DNA from: an uncultured Eubacteriales bacterium
GTDB lineage: Bacteria; Bacillota_A; Clostridia; Christensenellales; Aristaeellaceae
NCBI GenBank assembly: GCA_902795555.1
Contig: CADBLV010000113.1
Span: forward strand, 1 to 11,060
Direction of reading: 5' to 3'
DNA: 11,060 bases
In this document: positions 6,814 to 11,060 of the stretch, piece after piece
How the letters are laid out: each line of letters begins with the position of its first letter
Position numbering within the stretch: position 1 is the first letter of the stretch
Notes under the pieces: model-generated
Told to the model about the DNA's origin: nothing
The model's input: only the letters and a program-made list of their open reading frames with translations
The model's database searches: none
Position numbers and translations under genes: made by a program

Positions 6814-7770
6814 ATGAAAACGGCAACGAAAAAGAAGATTAAGACCAGAGGCGCCAGCGCTGCAACCGTTGTGGAGATGATTTTAACCCTGCTGATGATC
6901 CCCCTGGGACTAGCCGCCGCCATGGGACTTGACGGGACGGAAAAAAATCTCATGGAGTTGCTGGCGTTTCTGATGCTGGCGGAGTTTGGGCTGCTTTCCG
7001 TGACCACTTTCCTTCGGGCAATCGCCCGCAAGTACAGGAATCCGAGCCCGGAGCAGAGAAAAATAGACTTCATCTTTTCGGGATTATTCCTGGCAAGCGC
7101 GGTGGCCATTTTTATCCAGCCGACTTTGCCGGTCATGGCGATCGCCGGGTGCGTTTTCATGTTTTCGCTGATTCCGAGCCGGGTGATTTCTATCCTGCGG
7201 AACCGCAAATGGGTGAACATTGCGCTGAACGTCGCCTTTATCCTGCTGGTCCTCTTTTCCATGTGGGAAATATGGGTCGATGAAGAATCACTGGCCATGT
7301 TTGTGGTCGTTGTGATGCTGAGCATTGCACTCAGGAGCCTGATACGGATCATGTCGGTGGTCTTTGTCCGACTTCGGCTGGACCTGCTGAAGAATATTGT
7401 GCAGCAAACCTATGCCGCGGAAATCATCTTAGGCCTGGTGCTCCTGATTGCCTCCTTCTCCTTTGTGCTGATGTATACAGACACGGCGGCTTTTAACGGA
7501 ACATACACCAATGCTCTGTGGTACTGCTTTGCCGTAGTGACCACGATCGGCTTCGGCGATATGACAGCTACGTCGATGATCGGCCGGATCCTGACCGTCG
7601 TGCTGGGTGTATACGGGATCATCGTGGTTGCGTTGATTACATCGATCATCGTGAACTTCTACGGTGAAATGAAAAAGACCCGCGCCGTCGATGCGGAAGC
7701 TTTGCCTGAAGCGGAGACGGAAACAGCAGAGGATCCCGGCCCGGAAACAGAGAACAATCCGGTCGCATAA
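6814..7770 (+). CDS. Potassium-channel-like protein (Ion_trans_2 pore)
   Basis: This protein of 318 residues has a C-terminal pore module: a membrane helix at about 201-222, a pore loop with the selectivity filter TIGFGD (244-249, inside AVVTTIGFGDM), and a final helix at about 255-283. GFGD in place of GYGD is an accepted K+-channel variant. The N-terminal part adds five or six membrane segments. Before the pore module, 'ALRSLIRIMSVVFVRLRL' has arginines at 174, 178, 186 and 188 and may be a degenerate voltage-sensor helix; full voltage sensing is not assured. There is no RCK/TrkA-N domain. The tail (about 286-318) is short and acidic (many E, with A/P). The start at 6814 has a GAGG 8 nt upstream. 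It is the last gene before a perfect hairpin and is probably co-transcribed with the 399-residue protein gene. Confidence 0.88.
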   Translation: MKTATKKKIKTRGASAATVVEMILTLLMIPLGLAAAMGLDGTEKNLMELLAFLMLAEFGLLSVTTFLRAIARKYRNPSPEQRKIDFIFSGLFLASAVAIFIQPTLPVMAIAGCVFMFSLIPSRVISILRNRKWVNIALNVAFILLVLFSMWEIWVDEESLAMFVVVVMLSIALRSLIRIMSVVFVRLRLDLLKNIVQQTYAAEIILGLVLLIASFSFVLMYTDTAAFNGTYTNALWYCFAVVTTIGFGDMTATSMIGRILTVVLGVYGIIVVALITSIIVNFYGEMKKTRAVDAEALPEAETETAEDPGPETENNPVA

Positions 7771-7802
7771 CAGACAGGACACAGATATGCTTTCATCCCA
7801 TT

Positions 7803-7834
7803 CAGGGTGTGTTTCGATTCAGAAACACACCCTG
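7803..7834 (+). terminator. Perfect 13-bp hairpin after the channel gene
   Basis: CAGGGTGTGTTTC (7803-7815) and GAAACACACCCTG (7822-7834) pair perfectly around the loop GATTCA. It lies 32 bp after the channel stop codon and before the next gene, as a terminator would. The following sequence (GTTCGGCTTTG) has only a weak T-tract, so termination may be partial, or the stem may protect the 3' end of the message. Confidence 0.6.
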
Positions 7835-7895
7835 GTTCGGCTTTGAAGGGGAAAATTGATACAAGGTTTATCATGAACGGGGAGGGAACAGGATC

Positions 7896-8123
7896 ATGAA
7901 AACAGCATGGAAAGACGGATTTTTGATTCGTGTATCGGTGGACCGCGGCGAAGCTGTGATTTCAGCCAACCGTGAGGGACTGCTTTCGCTGGCAGCCCAA
8001 ATGATCGCGCTGGCGGAAGAACGGCCGGGAAGCCATATTCATTATGACGAAACCAATTCACTGGAAGAAGGTTCAGCGGAACTGATTATTGTGAAAGAAC
8101 AGGAGGGACAGGCATGCCTGTGA
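7896..8123 (+). CDS. Small protein resembling immunity protein 32 (Imm32)
   Basis: This protein of 75 residues has an acidic, soluble composition. The run 'EAVISANREGLLSLAAQMIALAEE', then 'GSHIHYDETNSLEEGSAELIIVKE', resembles the Imm32-type small domain: a short strand, the NxxGL helix, an H-x-H-x-D-like turn and a closing strand. That match is from memory and is tentative. The start at 7896 has GGGAGGG about 10 nt upstream. Its stop overlaps the start of the Memo-AMMECR1 gene by 10 nt, so the two are translationally coupled. No toxin gene is visible nearby, so an immunity role is not supported by context; the protein may instead be a partner of the AmmeMemoRadiSam enzymes. Confidence 0.7.
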   Translation: MKTAWKDGFLIRVSVDRGEAVISANREGLLSLAAQMIALAEERPGSHIHYDETNSLEEGSAELIIVKEQEGQACL

Positions 8124-9499
8124 TTGCGGCGTATATGGTTCCCCATCCCCCGATGATCGTGCCGGAGATCGGACGCGGCAGCGAACGGCAGATTGAAGCC
8201 ACTACGGCGGCGTACCGGCGCGTGGCGGAGGAAATTGCGGCGCTGAAACCGGAGACGATCATCCTTTCCAGTCCGCATGCCACGATGTACGCGGATTATT
8301 TCCATATCTCCCCGGGGGACGGGGCAAGCGGGTCCTTTGCGCAGTTCCGCGCGCCTTCGGTACGGTTCAGGGAGCGATATGATACGGAACTGGTCAGAAC
8401 CATCGAACAGATTGCAACATCGGAGGACTTTCCCGCGGGGACCCGGGGACAGCGGGAGCCGGCGCTGGATCACGGAACCATGGTGCCGCTCTTCTTTATC
8501 CGGCAAACGCTTCAGGATTTCAGCCTGGTGCGGATCGGGCTGTCCGGGTTGCCGCTTGAAGATCATTACCGGCTGGGGCAGATCGTCCGGCAGGCCGTGG
8601 AGGAGACAGGCCGCAGGGCAGTGTGGGTTGCCAGCGGCGATCTTTCCCATAAGCTGCAGACCTACGGTCCTTACGGGTTCGCGCCGGAGGGTCCGGAATA
8701 TGACAGGCGGATCATGGATGTGTGCGGTCGGGCGGCCTTCGGAGAACTGTTTGATTTTGACGAAACCTTCTGCGAGAAGGCGGCGGAATGCGGCCATCGC
8801 TCCTTCGTCATGATGGCGGGCGCGCTGGACGGCCTTTCGGTGGCGGCGGAGGTGTTTTCCCACGAGGATGTGACCGGCGTGGGCTACGGCATCTGCGCGT
8901 TTCGTCCGGGGAAGCCGGACCGGCGCCGACACTTCCTGGATCTCCGGCTGGCTGCCGAAGAGAAACGTCTTTCGGAGCAACGGGCGTCGTGTGATCCGTG
9001 GGTGCGGCTGGCCCGGGAAAGCGTTGAAAACTATGTGAGAAACCGCCGGGTTATGGAGATCCCGGAAGGCCTTCCGGAGGAGCTGCTTTGCCGGCGGGCG
9101 GGGGCTTTTGTGTCCATTCACGAAAGGGGACAGCTGCGGGGCTGTATCGGAACGATCGCCCCAACCCGGGAAAGCCTGGCCCGGGAGATCATCGAAAACG
9201 CGGTCAGCGCCTGTTCACGGGATCCCCGGTTTGACCCGATCCGCCCGGATGAGCTGAAATGGCTGGAGATCAACGTGGACGTGCTGGGTGAGCCCGAGGA
9301 AATCGCATCCGAGGATCAGCTGGATGTGAAAAGATACGGCGTTATCGTCAGCAGGGGACATCGCCGGGGGCTGCTGCTGCCCGATCTGGACGGCGTGGAT
9401 ACAGTGGAACAGCAGGTGGCGATCGCCCGGAAAAAAGCGGGGATCGGCCCGACTGAAAAAGTCACGCTGCAGCGGTTTGAAGTGGTGCGGCATACTTAG
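8114..9499 (+). CDS. amrB-amrA: AmmeMemoRadiSam system proteins B and A fused (Memo-AMMECR1)
   Basis: The protein has 461 residues and two domains. Residues 1-265 are a Memo/LigB-like domain related to class III extradiol dioxygenases, with candidate metal or active-site histidines in 'VPHPP' (H11), 'SSPHA' (H55), 'LDHGTMVPL' (H120) and 'SGDLSH' (H179). Residues about 293-460 are an AMMECR1 domain with its hallmark LRGCIG (341-346) preceded by 'FVSIHERGQ'. The two domains are separate proteins in many organisms and fused in some. The third partner, the radical SAM enzyme AmrS, is encoded next. The reaction of the system is not established as far as I know. The ATG at 8114 has AGGAGG 7 nt upstream and overlaps the preceding gene by 10 nt. 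A long antisense frame here is a shadow. Confidence 0.95.
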   Translation: MPVIAAYMVPHPPMIVPEIGRGSERQIEATTAAYRRVAEEIAALKPETIILSSPHATMYADYFHISPGDGASGSFAQFRAPSVRFRERYDTELVRTIEQIATSEDFPAGTRGQREPALDHGTMVPLFFIRQTLQDFSLVRIGLSGLPLEDHYRLGQIVRQAVEETGRRAVWVASGDLSHKLQTYGPYGFAPEGPEYDRRIMDVCGRAAFGELFDFDETFCEKAAECGHRSFVMMAGALDGLSVAAEVFSHEDVTGVGYGICAFRPGKPDRRRHFLDLRLAAEEKRLSEQRASCDPWVRLARESVENYVRNRRVMEIPEGLPEELLCRRAGAFVSIHERGQLRGCIGTIAPTRESLAREIIENAVSACSRDPRFDPIRPDELKWLEINVDVLGEPEEIASEDQLDVKRYGVIVSRGHRRGLLLPDLDGVDTVEQQVAIARKKAGIGPTEKVTLQRFEVVRHT

Positions 9500-9557
9500 G
9501 GCGGGTGAAATGCATCTGCCGGACGCGCGACGGAATCGATCGGATCGGAATATGTGT

Positions 9558-9653
9558 GAGACATGTTTTGCCCACGAGCGCGAAGCGGAGTGGCAGCAAA
9601 ATAGTCATCCGGCACGAAGTGGCGAAGGTGATCTGGCGATCACGGAGGAGGAG
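9558..9653 (+). ncRNA. Structured leader module, copy 2
   Basis: This leader precedes amrS and matches the module at 5466-5561. Hairpin I pairs TTTTGC (9566-9571) with GCAAAA (9596-9601) and CCAC (9572-9575) with GTGG (9590-9593), has a GAG/GA internal loop, then CGC/GCG closed by GAA, with a 2-nt CA bulge (9594-9595) at the same place as the GT bulge of copy 1. The linker AAAATAGTCATCCG follows. Hairpin II pairs GTGATC (9628-9633) with GATCAC (9638-9643) around TGGC and ends directly at GGAGGAGGAG (9644-9653). The stem differences from copy 1 are compensatory (T-A to C-G, TCGC/GCGA to CCAC/GTGG, GTGAAC/GTTCAC to GTGATC/GATCAC), which argues for selection on structure. Confidence 0.55.
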
Positions 9654-9663
9654 TGTGCAGGCA

Positions 9664-10524
9664 ATGGCCCGATGCGACGTGTGCTTTCGGGGCTGTGAGA
9701 TTCCGGAGGGCGGCAGGGGATTCTGCGGCGCGCGAATCTGCAGGCTGGGGGAGATCAGACCCGGGAATTACGGACAGATTACCGGCTTTGCGCTGGATCC
9801 GATCGAGAAAAAACCGCTTCGCCGTTTCTGTCCCGGCAGCATGATCCTGTCGGTGGGAAGCTATGGATGCAATCTGCGGTGCCCTTTCTGCCAGAATCAT
9901 GAAATCTCCTGGTCGAAGGAGGCGATGGGGCTTTCCGATCAGGCGGAGAGGATCACCCCGGAGGAACTGGTGCGGATTGCGCTGGGAACCCGAAACCGGG
10001 GCAATATTGGCATCGCCTATACGTACAACGAGCCGCTGGTTGGGTGGGAGTTTGTCCGGGACACCGCCGGGCTGGCGCATCGGGCGGGCCTGAAGAACGT
10101 GCTAGTCACAAACGGCACGGCGAACCTTCCTGTGCTGGAAGCGATTGGGTCGTACATGGACGCGATGAACATCGATCTGAAAGGCTTTACGGAGGATTAT
10201 TATACCCGCGTGCTGGGCGGCGATCTGGAAACGGTGAAAGCGTTCATCGGGGAAGCGGTGAAGAGGACGCATGTGGAACTGACCACACTGATTGTTCCCT
10301 GCGAGAATGACACGCCGGAAGAGATGCGGCGGATGACCGCCTGGATTGCCGGCCTGACAGACGCGGCAGGACGGGAGATCGGCCCGGACATTCCGCTGCA
10401 TATCTCCCGCTTTTTCCCCCGCTTCCATATGACGGACCGCCGGGCTACGGACGTTCGCCGGGTTTATAACCTGGCGGAGATTGCCCGTGAAAAGCTGACG
10501 TATGTGTACACCGGGAACTGCTGA
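9664..10524 (+). CDS. amrS: AmmeMemoRadiSam system radical SAM enzyme AmrS
   Basis: This protein of 286 residues carries the radical SAM cluster motif CNLRCPFC (C69, C73, C76), within 'VGSYGCNLRCPFCQNHEISW'. It has an N-terminal cysteine set 'CDVCFRGC...GFC' (C4, C7, C11, C21) and the family blocks 'ALDPIEKKPL', 'YTYNEPLVGWEF', 'NIDLKGFTEDYY' and 'HISRFFPRFHMTD'. It ends at 'YVYTGNC', which I recall as the end of the short clostridial form; longer homologues add a C-terminal cysteine region. The start is uncertain: ATG 9664 fits the family start, while GTG 9655 lies closer to GGAGGAGGAG. It is 164 bp after amrB-amrA. These enzymes cleave SAM to make a 5'-deoxyadenosyl radical; the substrate is unknown. 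C213 (VPCEND) replaces the usual glycine (PGEND). Confidence 0.94.
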   Translation: MARCDVCFRGCEIPEGGRGFCGARICRLGEIRPGNYGQITGFALDPIEKKPLRRFCPGSMILSVGSYGCNLRCPFCQNHEISWSKEAMGLSDQAERITPEELVRIALGTRNRGNIGIAYTYNEPLVGWEFVRDTAGLAHRAGLKNVLVTNGTANLPVLEAIGSYMDAMNIDLKGFTEDYYTRVLGGDLETVKAFIGEAVKRTHVELTTLIVPCENDTPEEMRRMTAWIAGLTDAAGREIGPDIPLHISRFFPRFHMTDRRATDVRRVYNLAEIAREKLTYVYTGNC

Positions 10525-10574
10525 TCGGACTTCGCCCGGTCGGAATCGGGGAATGCTTCTCCTCATAACGCCCC

Positions 10575-10617
10575 TAAATAAATTTTACTAAAAAACGATT
10601 TAAGTAAAATTTATTTA
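10575..10617. repeat. Perfect 15-bp AT-rich inverted repeat
   Basis: TAAATAAATTTTACT (10575-10589) and AGTAAAATTTATTTA (10603-10617) are exact reverse complements around a 13-nt centre. Neither strand shows a T-tract after the stem, so it is not a standard terminator. It could be an operator for a dimeric protein, a cruciform, or the remains of a small mobile element. It sits between intact amrS and its remnant. Confidence 0.6.
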
Positions 10618-10649
10618 CGTAAACATTGACTGCCGTTTTTTTCCATGGT

Positions 10650-10789
10650 ACCTGCGTGTCGGGTGGTGATCTGGAAATGGTGAAAGCGTTCATCGCGGAA
10701 GCGGTGAAGAGGACGCATGTGGAACTGACCACGCTGATTGTTCCCGGCGAGAATGACACACCGGAGGAAATGCGGCGGATGAACGCGTG
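10650..10789 (+). pseudogene. Remnant of a second amrS (internal fragment)
   Basis: This segment aligns without gaps to amrS bases 10204-10343, with about 14 mismatches over 140 positions by hand count (about 90% identity), in the same orientation. It encodes the block around 'GGDLEMVKAFIAEAVKRT' and then 'VPGENDTPEEM'. Neither the radical SAM motif nor the amrS 3' end is present. Roughly half of the differing codons are synonymous, and the remnant keeps the usual glycine where the intact gene has cysteine (VPCEND). It therefore looks like a piece of a diverged homologue, not a recent tandem copy. Beyond 10789 the similarity fades. Confidence 0.8.
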
Positions 10790-10815
10790 CTTTGCACGCT
10801 TATATCGCGAAAAAT

Positions 10816-10899
10816 GGATTTTTTCAAGGAATAATCGAATTGCACGAGGATTTTTATCGATATTTTTCCTTGCTGATCGGGATTTTTCCATGGAATAAT
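10816..10899. repeat. Two imperfect 20-bp direct repeats
   Basis: GGATTTTTTCAAGGAATAAT (10816-10835) and GGATTTTTCCATGGAATAAT (10880-10899) match at 18 of 20 positions. The second copy ends 2 bp before the -35 element of the downstream promoter and contains the palindrome TTCCATGGAA. A related TTTTTCCATGG also occurs at 10638-10648, left of the amrS remnant. They could be operator sites or recombination relics. Confidence 0.4.
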
Positions 10900-10901
10900 G
10901 A

Positions 10902-10930
10902 TTGACAAAACCATCAAAGCGTTTTATGAT
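10902..10930 (+). promoter_or_regulatory. Promoter of the downstream ATPase gene
   Basis: A perfect TTGACA (10902-10907), a 17-bp spacer and TATGAT (10925-10930) form a near-consensus sigma-A promoter. Transcription would start near 10937, giving a leader of about 44 nt before the ATG at 10981. It is the strongest promoter in the window by sequence. Confidence 0.75.
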
Positions 10931-10980
10931 ACAAAGGCGACGCAAGGTGCAGAACAAGGCGCGATATGGAGGGATATGCC

Positions 10981-11060
10981 ATGCTGAAACGAAAAGTGAT
11001 ATCCTTTCTGAAGGAGTGGAAAAACAGGCCGAACCGAAAACCGCTGCTGATTGAAGGCCC
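10981..11060 (+). CDS. AAA ATPase, DUF4143 type (start only)
   Basis: Only the first 26-27 residues are in the window. They begin MLKRKVISFLKEWKNRPNRK and continue PLLIEGP to the edge. This closely follows the N-terminus of the AAA_14/DUF4143 ATP-binding proteins, in which the Walker A segment GARQVGKT comes next; that segment lies outside the window. GGAGGG (10968-10973) is 7 nt before the ATG. These ATPases are often present in several copies in Clostridia and Bacteroidia and move between strains; their role is unclear. The strong dedicated promoter and the scarred sequence upstream fit recent acquisition. Confidence 0.7.
   Translation, partial: MLKRKVISFLKEWKNRPNRKPLLIEG

Larger units (their letters stand above)
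10525..10980. other. AT-rich intergenic region between amrS and the ATPase gene
   Basis: This 456-bp gap contains no complete gene. From left to right it holds a short tail after amrS without a clear terminator, a perfect 15-bp inverted repeat (10575-10617), a 140-bp diverged copy of an internal amrS segment (10650-10789), an AT-rich stretch with short direct repeats (10816-10899), and a promoter (10902-10930). Its base composition differs visibly from the GC-rich genes on either side. An open frame of 90 codons at 10626-10898 crosses the amrS remnant and is probably not a gene. Confidence 0.6.

Noticed and set aside
7843..7872. Promoter for the Imm32-like/amr operon (TTGAAG with TTTATC)
   Set aside because: The -10 matches the consensus poorly and the spacing is 18 bp. 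Transcription may instead read through the hairpin at 7803-7834.
8042..9121. Minus-strand open frame of 359 codons opposite amrB-amrA
   Set aside because: It mirrors the Memo-AMMECR1 gene, has no recognisable domain and has an atypical proline/arginine-rich composition.
9505..9663. N-terminal extension of AmrS from an upstream ATG at 9505
   Set aside because: The added residues are basic and match no AmrS homologue that I recall. The region is the structured leader, and the family start and ribosome site lie at 9644-9664.
10626..10898. A 90-codon gene after amrS
   Set aside because: Its middle is the amrS remnant, its ends are AT-rich noncoding sequence, and it has no ribosome site. It is an accidental open frame across a pseudogene.
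1..11060. CRISPR arrays, tRNA or rRNA genes, insertion sequence transposases
   Set aside because: No spaced identical repeats, cloverleaf-like sequence, rRNA segment or transposase motif was seen on either strand.

Overview
The window reads as chromosomal DNA of a Gram-positive anaerobe of the class Clostridia, probably an uncultured gut or rumen lineage. The grounds are strong GGAGG-type ribosome binding sites, sigma-A-like promoters, a LytS-type kinase paired with a receiver/SARP-like regulator, and a Memo-AMMECR1 fusion followed by a short-form AmrS radical SAM enzyme. This placement rests on gene style, not on a marker gene.

Left part (about 1-4213, minus strand): a signalling operon is read right to left from a promoter at about 4185-4213. 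A seven-helix-like LytS-family sensor kinase overlaps a response regulator by 4 nt (GTGA). The regulator overlaps, by another 4 nt (ATGA), an unusual fusion of a leucine-carboxyl-methyltransferase-like domain with a C-terminal STAS (anti-anti-sigma-like) domain. After 91 bp comes a membrane-anchored sensor protein that runs off the left edge. The layout suggests a two-component system joined to a partner-switching or methylation output.

Divergent gap (4127-4600): it holds the kinase promoter, an extended -10 promoter and a second good promoter for the plus-strand genes.

Middle (4601-7834, plus strand): a small mechanosensitive channel (MscS), an unrecognised polytopic membrane protein of 399 residues and a potassium-channel-like protein, closed by a 13-bp perfect hairpin. 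This looks like a membrane ion/osmotic-stress cluster.

Right part (7896-10524, plus strand): a 75-residue protein resembling immunity protein 32 overlaps the Memo-AMMECR1 fusion gene by 10 nt and is followed by amrS. Together the last two form an AmmeMemoRadiSam system, whose chemistry is poorly defined.

Far right (10525-11060): an AT-rich stretch with a perfect 15-bp inverted repeat, a 140-bp diverged duplicate of an internal part of amrS, short direct repeats, a near-consensus promoter and the start of an AAA ATPase gene of the DUF4143 type. It looks like an integration or recombination scar.

The most interesting signal is noncoding. Two leaders, before the 399-residue membrane protein gene and before amrS, share one architecture of about 90 nt: a hairpin with a tandem G-A internal loop and compensatory base changes between copies, a conserved AAAATAG-type linker, and a second 6-bp hairpin ending directly at the Shine-Dalgarno sequence. 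I cannot assign it to a named RNA class.
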